Source: Planctomycetota bacterium
Lineage (GTDB): Bacteria; Planctomycetota; SZUA-567; JAFGGJ01
Direction: 5' to 3'
DNA length: 42,419 nt
NCBI GenBank assembly: GCA_016930595.1
Contig: JAFGGJ010000078.1
Span: forward strand, 1 to 42,419
This document shows, piece after piece, positions 1 to 7,687 of this stretch (within the stretch, counting starts at the first letter, position 1; every line of letters starts with the position of its first letter). The notes under the pieces are model-generated. The model did not search any database, was not told the DNA's origin, and saw only the letters and a program-made list of their open reading frames with translations. A program made the translations under genes and the position numbers.

Positions 1-119
1 AGGAAGGTTTGCTTTCGCGCAGGACCCCTGGCAGGGGCTGGCAATTTGACGCTGCGCTCCTCCTGCCTTCGGCAAGGAAGGTTTGCTTTCGCGCAAGACC
101 CCTGGCAGGGGCTGGCAAT
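1..119. repeat. Partial tandem repeat, 45-bp unit repeated at 74-bp period
   Basis: Bases 1-45 recur at 75-119 with one difference (G at 22, A at 96). The first copy begins exactly at the window edge, so the array probably continues to the left. Each unit contains a perfect inverted repeat, CCCCTG-G-CAGGGG (25-37 and 99-111). Weaker stems, TTGC/GCAA and TGCC/GGCA, lie beside it, so a transcript would form a chain of small hairpins. An open frame runs through the region but its peptide looks like translated repeat rather than a gene. Confidence 0.8.
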
Positions 120-507
120 AGCGCCTGCGGCCCCACCCACCCGCTGCCTGCGGCCTGCATGTAAGACACACTGTACCCATACAAGGGTTCATCGTACGGG
201 CTTGCTCCCTTCGGTCGCAACGCCGGGGAAACCGTGAGGATCGCGCAAGATCGTTCACATATGAAGCCTCCCACCCTTAACGCACGCGAAATTGGGGATT
301 CTTAAAAAATCAAATTGAGAAATCTTTGCCTCCGCCTCACAACTCCTCGCAAACACAAAGGTTACAGGCAAAGAAAAATCCGGCATAGCACGTGATAAGA
401 CATTCCGGGAAAAAGCAGCGACGTCTTTTCCACGAAACATCCGCCGGGGAGAAAAACGAAGCGGGCGATGCAGCCGAGCGGCGTCAGGAAGACTTTCGGG
501 ACAAGGC
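120..507. other. Gene-free stretch at left edge
   Basis: No convincing gene is visible here. A 10-base word GCCTGCGGCC occurs at 123-132 and 146-155. From about 290 to 420 the sequence is clearly richer in A and T than the rest of the window. A 121-codon minus-strand frame covers 255-620, but its first part is a shadow of the lipoprotein gene and the rest has no recognisable character. I see no convincing terminator, tRNA or promoter. Confidence 0.6.
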
Positions 508-819
508 CTAGTCCGCCCTGGAGAAAACGTAGTCCTTGCCGTTATCCCGGCCGTTCCAGATAACGACGGGCTCATCGCCGGAGACATCGAGGATCTGGAA
601 CTTGAGCGCACCTTTTTCATCGTAGCCGTCGAAGCGGAGGTCGAGTTCCTGCGGCAGGAACTGGTTCAGCGCGCTCATCTGCATACTGAAGGACGAGAGG
701 ATCTTAGCCTTGTTTTCTTCGGTAGGCTTGGGCTTGTTCGAGCACCCGGCGGCAAGCACCAGGGCCGCGGCAAGAGCGGCAACAAGGACCCGGCAGCGGA
801 AGCGAGGCAGGGTTTTCAT
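508..819 (-). CDS. Small predicted lipoprotein, unknown function
   Basis: Encodes 103 residues. The N-terminus has basic residues, a hydrophobic stretch of about 15 residues rich in Ala, Leu and Val, and the lipobox LAAGC with the modified Cys at 26. This indicates export and lipid anchoring. The mature part is a short charged domain (about 75 residues) with no family I recognise. The ATG at 819 was chosen over the longer upstream frame because it starts directly at the signal peptide; a GGAAGG about 11 bases upstream is a weak ribosome-binding site. It lies 58 bp downstream of the sugar isomerase gene on the same strand and may be cotranscribed with it. Function cannot be inferred. Confidence 0.75.
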   Translation of the reverse strand: MKTLPRFRCRVLVAALAAALVLAAGCSNKPKPTEENKAKILSSFSMQMSALNQFLPQELDLRFDGYDEKGALKFQILDVSGDEPVVIWNGRDNGKDYVFSRAD

Positions 820-877
820 GGTTGAGAGCCTTCCATAAAACGGACCATGAGGGAAAGCTCGTCTGCCGCGGGAGCGG

Positions 878-1630
878 TCATTTGCCCATACGGTGGAGAT
901 TTTCGAGGCATTTTGCAACGCATTCGAGGGGGGGACAGGCGTAGCTTTCCTGCTCGACAATGTACCACCCGGTGCCGCCGGTGGATTCCGCGAGTTCGAA
1001 GATGCGCGCCCAAGGTATATCGCCTTCGCCGATGAGAGCCTTGTCGTTGGACGAGGAGAATTCCTTGAGGTGAAGAGTGACGGCCCTGCCGGGAAACTTT
1101 TCAAGAACGGCCACCGAGTCGCCGTTGCCGTGGAGGCAGTTGCCGGTATCGAGCTGCATGACGACTTCGTCGACGGTGTTGGAGAAGAAGGCGTCCCACG
1201 GGGTGGTGCCGTTTTCCGGGGTGAATTCGATGTTGTGGTTATGGTAGCCGACGACGGCGCCGAGATCGGCCGCAGCAGCGGCCATGTCGTTGAAGACATG
1301 AGCGGTATCGACCCAGGCCTGGAGGTCCGCACGGCGTTCGGCGGGCAGGCTGGGGCAAATGAGAAAGCGGTTGCCGAGGACGGCATTGTATTCCGCGGTC
1401 TTTTTCAGCTCGTCGCCAACGAGGGTCGCGAAGCCGGTGTGGGTGCCGCAGCACTTGAGACCGACGTCGTCGAGAAGCCTGCGGAGGTCCGCGGCGGAAT
1501 AATCGTAATAGCCCGCGAATTCGACGCCGTCATAACCCATGCCGGCGACGGCTTCGAGCGTGGCGGGCAGGTCTGCCTTGCAGTTTTCCCGAACGGAATA
1601 GAGCTGAAGGCCGATGGGGATCTTCGCCAT
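878..1630 (-). CDS. Sugar phosphate isomerase/epimerase-like TIM-barrel protein
   Basis: Encodes 250 residues of the xylose-isomerase-like TIM-barrel superfamily (AP endonuclease 2 / IolE-type fold). The family signature is seen in the N-terminal GLQLYSVRE strand, GYDGVEFAGY, the metal-site segment VGYHNHNIEF, the QLDTGN segment, HLKEF and the C-terminal WYIVEQE, whose Glu is a usual metal ligand. Members act as metal-dependent isomerases, epimerases or dehydratases on sugars and inositols; the substrate here is unknown. The protein appears cytoplasmic because there is no signal peptide. The ATG at 1630 follows a strong GGGAGGTG site. It is transcribed divergently from the CE7 esterase, which suggests a shared carbohydrate role (inference). 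Confidence 0.85.
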   Translation of the reverse strand: MAKIPIGLQLYSVRENCKADLPATLEAVAGMGYDGVEFAGYYDYSAADLRRLLDDVGLKCCGTHTGFATLVGDELKKTAEYNAVLGNRFLICPSLPAERRADLQAWVDTAHVFNDMAAAAADLGAVVGYHNHNIEFTPENGTTPWDAFFSNTVDEVVMQLDTGNCLHGNGDSVAVLEKFPGRAVTLHLKEFSSSNDKALIGEGDIPWARIFELAESTGGTGWYIVEQESYACPPLECVAKCLENLHRMGK

Positions 1631-1670
1631 AACACACCTCCCTGAACAGGCGCCGAACGTCCACGTGGAA

Positions 1671-1698
1671 ATGATATTGGCGGGGGATGTTCCGGCAA
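1671..1698 (-). promoter_or_regulatory. Candidate sigma-70 promoter for the sugar isomerase gene
   Basis: On the minus strand, TTGCCG (1698-1693) and TATCAT (1676-1671) are separated by 16 bases. The predicted transcript starts near 1664, about 35 bases before the ATG at 1630. Confidence 0.5.
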
Positions 1699-1732
1699 CC
1701 GTGAATCGGCAAAATAATCCCGTGCAAATGCG

Positions 1733-1760
1733 TTGCAGGCCGGGCGGAGAGCGATACTAT
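1733..1760 (+). promoter_or_regulatory. Candidate sigma-70 promoter for the CE7 esterase gene
   Basis: TTGCAG (1733-1738) and TACTAT (1755-1760) have a 16-base spacer, placing the start near 1767, about 29 bases before the ATG. It faces away from the minus-strand promoter at 1671-1698, so the intergenic region holds a divergent pair. Confidence 0.45.
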
Positions 1761-1795
1761 TTGCGGCACGGTGGGGCCAACCGAGGAGGTGACGC

Positions 1796-2755
1796 ATGCC
1801 GCTGGTAGATATGCCGCTGGAAGAACTGATGAAATACGAGGGAAAGAACCCGTGTCCCGCGGACATGGACGAGTTCTGGGACCGGAGCATAGGGGAAATG
1901 CACGGGCTGGACGACAACGTGGAGCTGAGGAAGGCGGAATTCACGGCGGCCGGGGCGGAATGCAGGGACCTGTTTTTCAGCGGGACGGGCGGGGCAAGGG
2001 TGCATGCGAAGTACCTGAGGCCGAAGGGGAAGGGACCGTTTCCTGCGGTAGTGATATTCCACGGGTACAGCGGGAATTCCGGGGGCTGGATGGACAAGCT
2101 GGCATGGGTGGGAGAAGGGTTCTGCGTGGCGGCGATGGACTGCCGCGGACAGGGCGGGATATCGGAGGACGTGGGAGGGGTGAAGGGGACGACGTTCCGT
2201 GGACACATAATCAGGGGGCTTGACGAAGAGGGCCCGGAGAAGCTGCTGTTCAGGGACATATTCCTGGACACGGCGCAGCTTGCGCGCGTGGTGATGGGCT
2301 TCGAAGAGGTGGACGAGAAGCGCGTGGGGGCGACGGGGGGGTCGCAGGGAGGCGCCCTGACACTTGCCTGCGCGGCGCTGGAACCCGGAATAAAGAGGGC
2401 GGCGCCGGTGGTGCCGTTCCTGTGCGACTACAAGCGGGTATGGGAAATGGACCTCGCCGCAAACGCCTACGAGGAGCTGAAAACGTATTTCCGGCAGTAC
2501 GACCCCGAGCACAAAAGGGAGGAAGAGATATTCACGAGGCTGGGATACATAGACGCCCAGCACCTTGCGAAGAGGATAAAGGGGGAGATATTCATGGGTA
2601 CGGGGCTGATGGACACGATCTGCCCGCCGTCAACGCAGTTCGCCGCGTACAACAGGATAACGTCGAAGAAGAGCGTGGCGATATATCCCGACTACGGTCA
2701 CGAGACTCCGCCATCGCACGCCGACAAGGTATTCGAATTCATGCGGGGGCTGTGA
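1796..2755 (+). CDS. Acetyl xylan esterase / cephalosporin-C deacetylase family (CE7) esterase
   Basis: Encodes 319 residues, the usual CE7 length. An alpha/beta-hydrolase serine esterase that removes acetyl groups from xylo-oligosaccharides and related small acetylated compounds. All three CE7 signatures are visible: RGQGG at 117-121, the nucleophile elbow GGSQGG with Ser183, and the terminal His-Glu pair at 302-303 in YGHETPP. The acid is probably the Asp in GLMDTICPP. No signal peptide is present, so it probably acts on imported oligosaccharides in the cytoplasm, as other CE7 enzymes do. The ATG follows a strong GAGGAGG site. It is divergent from a sugar isomerase and convergent with the ABC permease. 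Confidence 0.9.
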   Translation: MPLVDMPLEELMKYEGKNPCPADMDEFWDRSIGEMHGLDDNVELRKAEFTAAGAECRDLFFSGTGGARVHAKYLRPKGKGPFPAVVIFHGYSGNSGGWMDKLAWVGEGFCVAAMDCRGQGGISEDVGGVKGTTFRGHIIRGLDEEGPEKLLFRDIFLDTAQLARVVMGFEEVDEKRVGATGGSQGGALTLACAALEPGIKRAAPVVPFLCDYKRVWEMDLAANAYEELKTYFRQYDPEHKREEEIFTRLGYIDAQHLAKRIKGEIFMGTGLMDTICPPSTQFAAYNRITSKKSVAIYPDYGHETPPSHADKVFEFMRGL

Positions 2756-2825
2756 GGGGCGGAAGAGGCACTTCCCGCGCGGGCAGATTCAAGGTGGGAG
2801 CCGCGGGGAAAGCATCCGGCGGAAA

Positions 2826-4739
2826 TCAGAAGCGCAGCATGTCGCCCATGCGGCGGCCGGAAAGCCTGGAACTCAACATCAGGCTGAACAGCAGTAGCGC
2901 CATGGCGAACATGCCGAGAGCGCTGGCGACGTTGATGCCGTCGGCCAGCCGGTGAAGCATGTTGTAGATGGCGGCGGTGATGGGGAAATGCTCTTCTTTC
3001 TGCGCCAGGACAAGGGAATCGCTGACTTCAAGCATGGCGAAACTGAACGTCAGGACGGCGCCGGCGACAATGTGTCCCCACATGAGAGGGAAGGTGATCC
3101 TGCGGAGGGTGCGGCCCGGAGAGGCGCCGAGGTTGAGGGAGGCTTCTTCGACTTCGGGCGGTACGTAGGAGAGACCGGCGGCGACGGCCCTGGTGGTGAA
3201 GGGAAGGCGGCGGACGGCATAGGAGAGGACGAGAAGGCCCATGGGGTTGATCCTGGGGTCGATGAGGGAAAGGAGTGAGCGAAGGAAGCCGGCGCCGGTG
3301 TTCGAGGCGAGGCCGCCGTAGACGGACATCAGGCCGTAAGCCATGATGAGGCCAGGGACGGCGAGAGGAACCATGGCCATGACGTCGGCGATCCTGCCGA
3401 GGCGCGGGATGAGGCGGAGAGCAAGAAGCCCGATGGCGATGCCGAGGAAAACGTCGAGGGAAGTGCTGGCGAGGGAAAGGAGGACGGAGTTCCGGACGCT
3501 GCCGGCCGTGACGGGATGGTTGACGACGGTCCGCAGGTGGTCAAAGGTGAGGTGGTCGGGGAAGACGGTCATGAACCAGCGGCCGGAAAAAGTAGTGAGT
3601 ATGACGGCGACGTGCGGAAGGACGGCAAGGAAGACGAGAAGGCCGAAGGCGACCCAGAAGATGGCGGTGTGCCTGTCGCCGAGTGGACGCCTGAAGGTCG
3701 AAGGAGTACCTTTGCCCGCCGAGCGGCTGGAGAAGAAGGAAGCCAGGAGACGGCCGACCACGAAGACGGCAATGGCAAGGAGCAGGGTTTCCATGACGAG
3801 GGCGTACCCGACGGGATTGGTGCCGAGTTCCTGAACCATATCGAAGATCTGCTTGGCGACAACCTGCTGGTATTCAAGGACAAGAGGTGTACCGAGGTCG
3901 GTGAAGGCCCAGATGAAGGTTATGGCGCCGCCGGCAAAGATACCCGGGACGAGCCGCGGGAAGGTAACGCGCCAGAAGAGACCGAGGCCGGAATCGCCAA
4001 GGTTCTCAGCGGCTTCTTCGATGGAAGGGTCCTGTGCGGCCATGGAGGCCTGGAGGTTCAGGAGCATGACCGGGAAGAGGTGGAGGACTTCCAGGACGGC
4101 GACGGCCCAGAAACGGCCGCCTCCCAGGAGGTCGAGCGATTCGGTGACGACACCGAGCTTGAGGAGAAGAAGGTTAAGGAGACCGAAGCGGCCGAGCATT
4201 CTCTTGACACCCACGGCGCCGACGAAAGGCGGCAGTACCAGAGGCAGGAGGACGAGGAGGTTCACCAGGGACTTGCCTTTGAAGGAAAAGCGGCCGGTCA
4301 CTACGGCGACAGGAAGGGACACGAGCAGGCAGAGGAAAGTGACGACGAGGCCGAGGAAGAAGCTGTTGAAGAGGACGGAGCGGTAAACCGGGTTGGAAAC
4401 GGTCATGAGGAATAGAGAGAGAGAGAAGCGGCGGGGCGAGAGGATAATGGAAGAGCCCGGGACGGGGTCGCCGGCGACCTGCGGGTTGACGCGCCTGAGG
4501 TGAGCGGCCGAATAAGAGCCGCCGGTGAGTTCTTCGATGACTTCCCATGTCTCGCCGGCAGAAACGGTGTAGGTTTCCGCCGGAAGGATGAAGGCGTTCT
4601 TGAGGACGGAGAAGAGTGGAAGGACCAGGCCGAAGAAAAGGACGATGACGACGACGGCGAGAGTGAGCACCGCAAAAGGAGAGACGCGGCGTTCGCCGAA
4701 AAGCAGTGTGCCGTGAGAAGGGGTGGAAAAGGGGTTCAC
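2826..4739 (-). CDS. Two-domain ABC transporter permease (Fe3+-type) with a LysM-like periplasmic insertion
   Basis: Encodes 637 residues. It is a fused permease of the FbpB/ThiP type, with two binding-protein-dependent permease halves and about 12 hydrophobic segments. EAA loops lie at about 241-260 (EEAAENLGDS...) and 531-550 (EEASLNLGAS...). Between the first membrane segment (22-46) and the rest of the first half, residues 57-101 (bases 4437-4571) read like a LysM domain: YTVSAGETW at the start, LRRVNP in the middle and VPGSSIIL at the end. Sequence after the insert (FSLSLF...NPVYRSVLFNS) resumes the normal permease pattern. The GTG start at 4739 overlaps the nitroreductase stop (GTGA), so translation is probably coupled. 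No ATPase or binding-protein gene is nearby, and the substrate is unknown. Confidence 0.85.
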   Translation of the reverse strand: MNPFSTPSHGTLLFGERRVSPFAVLTLAVVVIVLFFGLVLPLFSVLKNAFILPAETYTVSAGETWEVIEELTGGSYSAAHLRRVNPQVAGDPVPGSSIILSPRRFSLSLFLMTVSNPVYRSVLFNSFFLGLVVTFLCLLVSLPVAVVTGRFSFKGKSLVNLLVLLPLVLPPFVGAVGVKRMLGRFGLLNLLLLKLGVVTESLDLLGGGRFWAVAVLEVLHLFPVMLLNLQASMAAQDPSIEEAAENLGDSGLGLFWRVTFPRLVPGIFAGGAITFIWAFTDLGTPLVLEYQQVVAKQIFDMVQELGTNPVGYALVMETLLLAIAVFVVGRLLASFFSSRSAGKGTPSTFRRPLGDRHTAIFWVAFGLLVFLAVLPHVAVILTTFSGRWFMTVFPDHLTFDHLRTVVNHPVTAGSVRNSVLLSLASTSLDVFLGIAIGLLALRLIPRLGRIADVMAMVPLAVPGLIMAYGLMSVYGGLASNTGAGFLRSLLSLIDPRINPMGLLVLSYAVRRLPFTTRAVAAGLSYVPPEVEEASLNLGASPGRTLRRITFPLMWGHIVAGAVLTFSFAMLEVSDSLVLAQKEEHFPITAAIYNMLHRLADGINVASALGMFAMALLLFSLMLSSRLSGRRMGDMLRF

Positions 4740-5260
4740 AGGCCGCGACCCCAGGATTCGCGGTGGACGAAATCGTCGATGGAGAGGCGTTTCTTGCGGA
4801 CCTGGGAAGGGTCGGCAGGGTAGCCGAGGGTGAGGAGCTCGACGATCCTGATATTCTGGGGGATACCGAGGAGCTGCCTGACGGGTTCCTGTCTGAAGGC
4901 GCCGATCCAGCAGGTGCCGAGGCCGAGTTCGGCGGCGACAAGAGTCATGTGATCGACGGCGATAGCGACATCGATGGGATAACAGGGTTCGCCGCAGGCC
5001 ATGATGTGGTTATCGGTATCGGCGCAGCATGCGATAACGACGGGAGCCTGGGCAACGAAACGCTGTCCCGAAGCGGCGTCTGCGAGGGCATTACGGACGG
5101 ACGGATCCGTAACGACGACAAAGCGCCATTCCTGGCGGTTGGAAGCGCTCGGAGCAAGGCGTGCGGCTTCCAGGACCTGGGCGAGCTCATCTTCCTCGAC
5201 AGGCCTGTCGAGGTAGCTGCGGACACTTTTCCTGAGGCGAATGACGTCAAGGACGGACAT
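4736..5260 (-). CDS. Nitroreductase-family flavoprotein
   Basis: Encodes 174 residues of the FMN-dependent nitroreductase superfamily. Visible family features are the N-terminal RKSVRSY, the PSASNRQEWRFVVV segment, and the C-terminal helix and strand YPIDVAIAVDHMTLVAAE...GTCWIGAF. Such enzymes reduce nitro compounds, quinones or other electron acceptors with NAD(P)H; the natural substrate cannot be told from sequence. It is a short, single-domain member without an Fe-S extension, probably a cytoplasmic dimer. It lies 30 bp downstream of the FKBP lipoprotein gene and overlaps the permease start by 4 bases, which makes it part of the 7512-2826 operon. Confidence 0.88.
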   Translation of the reverse strand: MSVLDVIRLRKSVRSYLDRPVEEDELAQVLEAARLAPSASNRQEWRFVVVTDPSVRNALADAASGQRFVAQAPVVIACCADTDNHIMACGEPCYPIDVAIAVDHMTLVAAELGLGTCWIGAFRQEPVRQLLGIPQNIRIVELLTLGYPADPSQVRKKRLSIDDFVHRESWGRGL

Positions 5261-5290
5261 GGGAAGAAGTTCCTTTCGGGAAACGCGACT

Positions 5291-6064
5291 CTACGGTTGA
5301 TCGGGTGCGGACTGATCGGGTGCGGACTGATCGGGTGCGGGCTGATCGGAGGCGGGCTGGACAAGAACAGGCAGGACAGGGGCCGGCTGGCCGGGGGCGA
5401 TTTTGACCATGGTGATTTCGAAGTTGAGGTCCATGCCGGCCATGGGGTGGTTGGTATCAAGCTTGACATCGTTTTCGCCGACTTCAAGGATACCGAGGTT
5501 ATAGACGTGGCCGTCGGGGCCGGTCATGCCGACACGCTGCCCCGGGCTGAGCTGCATTTCAGGAGGGAATGCGGACTTGGGTACCATGACGAAGTTGGCG
5601 GGGTCCACGGCGCCGTAGGCCTGGGCCGCGGGTATATGGAGCTTTTTCGTCTCTCCGACGCTCATGCCGATGACGCCGTCGTCGAAGCCCGGTATGACAC
5701 TGCGTGTACCGACTTCGAACGGATAGGGCTTGTTGCCGTGCCTGGATGAGGCATCGAAGACGGTGCCGTCGTCGAGGGTGCCGGTGTAAAGGACGCTGAC
5801 GACGTCACCGACCTTGGCGGTGAGGACGGGTTCTGGGACGGCCGGAGGTGCGGCAACCGGATCGGCGGGTTGTTCAGGCAGGGCGACGTCCGGGGGAGGA
5901 GCGGGGGCCGGATCGGCCGGGAGCGGCTGCGGGGAGGCGGGTACGGGTTGAGGCGTTTCGACGACAGGGGGGTCCACGGTAGGCGGAGTCGGATTTTTGT
6001 GTTCGGAACAGCCGGCGAAAAGTAGGAGGACAGAAACGGCGACAAAGAACGAAAGATATCGCAT
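5291..6064 (-). CDS. FKBP-type peptidyl-prolyl isomerase lipoprotein (SlyD-like)
   Basis: Encodes 257 residues. A signal peptide ends in the lipobox LFAGC (Cys19), followed by a Pro-rich linker of about 80 residues. A SlyD-like FKBP domain comes next: GDVVSVLYTGTLDDGTVFD, then PFEVGTRSVIPGFDDGVIGM, with an insert-in-flap region containing NHPMAGMDLNFEI. It should speed prolyl isomerisation and fold proteins at the envelope. A C-terminal tail is made of SAPDQ/PAPDQ repeats. The ATG at 6064 was preferred to a start 16 codons upstream because it begins at the signal peptide and has AGGAAAGG at a good distance. It is 14 bp downstream of the TPR-like gene. Confidence 0.9.
   Translation of the reverse strand: MRYLSFFVAVSVLLLFAGCSEHKNPTPPTVDPPVVETPQPVPASPQPLPADPAPAPPPDVALPEQPADPVAAPPAVPEPVLTAKVGDVVSVLYTGTLDDGTVFDASSRHGNKPYPFEVGTRSVIPGFDDGVIGMSVGETKKLHIPAAQAYGAVDPANFVMVPKSAFPPEMQLSPGQRVGMTGPDGHVYNLGILEVGENDVKLDTNHPMAGMDLNFEITMVKIAPGQPAPVLPVLVQPASDQPAPDQSAPDQSAPDQP
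5298..5357. repeat. Four 15-bp tandem repeats in the FKBP gene
   Basis: Units start at 5298, 5313, 5328 and 5343. The first two are identical; the third and fourth differ by one and two bases. Each unit encodes a five-residue block of the SAPDQ type at the extreme C-terminus of the FKBP lipoprotein. Being a multiple of three, copy-number change would keep the frame. Confidence 0.9.
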
Positions 6065-6078
6065 ACGGGGCGCCTTTC

Positions 6079-7512
6079 CTAGGAATCGCTGAGGGTAAGC
6101 ATTTTCATGCAATTATAGCGAAGCCTGGCGGCGTCGGAAGCGCGGTTGCTGAGCTGGTCGTTAGCGGGGTCGATATCAACGGCTTCGTTATAGAGGAGCT
6201 CGGCTTTTTCGAAGAGTGCGGCGGCGCTGCGGAGTTCCCGGTTGGAGTTGGGGCTGCCGGGACGGCCGGCATCGTAGTGAACGAGGGCTTCTTCGAAGAA
6301 TTTATTAGCTTCATTCACCTTGGCCTTGACCCTGGGGTCCGAACTGGCGACTTTCTGCGCCTGTATCTTGACGGGCGGTTCCTGCGGGGCGGAGGGGGCG
6401 GGACTGGAAGACGTGTTATCCGGCCTGGTAACAGCCGGGGAGACGGGAGTGTTGCGGATGGTGGTCTTGGCGGGAGCGGGCGGAGCTTCGACTTTCATGG
6501 TGACGAGGATTTCTTTCTTACGGTTTTCGATATCGGCAAGCGTCTTGCGCGCGGAATCAGCGTGGATGCTGCCGGGATAATCGGCAAGAAGTTCCTTGAG
6601 AAAGAGCTTGGCGTGGTAGGAAAGGCCGATGGAGTCGTGCCAGAGGGCCTTGTAGAGGAGTTTGCCGGCATAGTGGTCTGCGACATGCTGTTTGAGGTCG
6701 GGGTCCAGCCTGAAGGCTTCGTCAAGGAGAGGAACAACTTCGTCCTTGAGGAGGTTACGGTAGGCGAAGACGGCGGAGAGATAGAGACCGACGGCGCCCC
6801 TGTCGCTGTTGGCGGAACGGACGTCCTTGAGTTCTTTGATGAGGGCGGAGCGCTTGTCGGACTCATCGATCTTGCGGACTTCGAGGACATCTTCCTTGGA
6901 GATAGGAGCGGTAATGCCGCCGTTGATGACGACATAATAGTTCTGGTAATCTTCGCGTTCGAGGACGCCTTCAAGGTCGATGCTTTCGCCGTAGAAGTGA
7001 TAGAGTTCGCCGGAGGCTTCCGGGTTAATGGTAAGACCGGTCAGCAGGTCGCCGTAAAGGGAAGAGCGATCGTAAAGGTTCTGGGCGCGCAGCCGTTCGG
7101 CGGTGGGGGGATTGGCGGCAAGGGCCTTCTGCGCGAAGTTCCTGGACTTGTCGAACTGGAGAGAGGCGAGGGCTTTTTCGGAGTCATTGATCCAAGTGAG
7201 GACGCGTCCGGAAGCGGCCGAGGCGGGGACGGAAACAGGGACATCCGGAGGGGCGTGAGCGACGACGGGCGTGGAACCCGCATCGGGAGGCGGAGCGGGG
7301 ACGTCGCCGGGAGGTTTGTTTCTGCCGGCACCTGCATCAGGTAGAGGGCCGGTGTCCGCAGGAGCCATCAATTCGCCGACGATGCGCTTGATGTCCCGCC
7401 TGTAGTAGTAACCGGCGCCGCCTCCGGCAAGGAGGACCAGGATGAGGAAAACGAGAAAACCCCCTCCGCCTCCCCTGCTCTTAGTGCGCTCCATCCTCCT
7501 GCTCGTCGCCAT
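6079..7512 (-). CDS. Membrane-anchored TPR-like protein, unknown function
   Basis: Encodes 477 residues. A basic, Gly-rich N-terminus precedes one membrane segment (about 19-36), then a Pro/Ala-rich linker to about residue 90 and a long helical region with TPR-like character. Near the C-terminus, ANKFFEEALVHYDAG and FEKAELLYNEAVDIDPAND resemble TPR helices. A second low-complexity Pro/Ser/Thr linker lies at about 330-380. The topology suggests an inner-membrane protein with its bulk outside the cytoplasm, probably a protein-interaction scaffold. The ATG at 7512 has an excellent GGGAGG site and was chosen over the ATG 12 codons upstream. It is the first gene of the 7512-2826 operon and divergent from the VWA gene. 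Confidence 0.8.
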   Translation of the reverse strand: MATSRRMERTKSRGGGGGFLVFLILVLLAGGGAGYYYRRDIKRIVGELMAPADTGPLPDAGAGRNKPPGDVPAPPPDAGSTPVVAHAPPDVPVSVPASAASGRVLTWINDSEKALASLQFDKSRNFAQKALAANPPTAERLRAQNLYDRSSLYGDLLTGLTINPEASGELYHFYGESIDLEGVLEREDYQNYYVVINGGITAPISKEDVLEVRKIDESDKRSALIKELKDVRSANSDRGAVGLYLSAVFAYRNLLKDEVVPLLDEAFRLDPDLKQHVADHYAGKLLYKALWHDSIGLSYHAKLFLKELLADYPGSIHADSARKTLADIENRKKEILVTMKVEAPPAPAKTTIRNTPVSPAVTRPDNTSSSPAPSAPQEPPVKIQAQKVASSDPRVKAKVNEANKFFEEALVHYDAGRPGSPNSNRELRSAAALFEKAELLYNEAVDIDPANDQLSNRASDAARLRYNCMKMLTLSDS

Positions 7513-7594
7513 GGAAACCTCCCAATGCGGCCCGCTCAAATGCGTCATGGCAATAGCTGGCAGCCCGTACGGGCGCCCTTATACTTACGTTAAC

Positions 7595-7622
7595 ACTATA
7601 GCAGATGCGGGGACAAATCCAA
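7595..7622 (-). promoter_or_regulatory. Possible promoter for the TPR-FKBP-nitroreductase-permease operon
   Basis: On the minus strand, TTGGAT (7622-7617) and TATAGT (7600-7595) are 16 bases apart, with a predicted start near 7588. The -10 is good but the -35 matches consensus at only three positions. A second -10-like TATAAG lies at 7583-7578. Confidence 0.35.
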
Positions 7623-7687
7623 ATGTAAAAAGGTTGCGGTACGATGAGCAGAACGAAAGGCCAACAGGGTTGTTTGCAAGACCTTAC

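Noticed and set aside
893..1645. Long plus-strand open frame of 250 codons
   Set aside because: It is the reverse shadow of the sugar isomerase gene, which has a strong ribosome-binding site and family motifs.
2776..2787. CCCGCGCGGG palindrome between the convergent esterase and permease genes as a terminator
   Set aside because: It would leave only a three-pair stem with a four-base loop and no T run.
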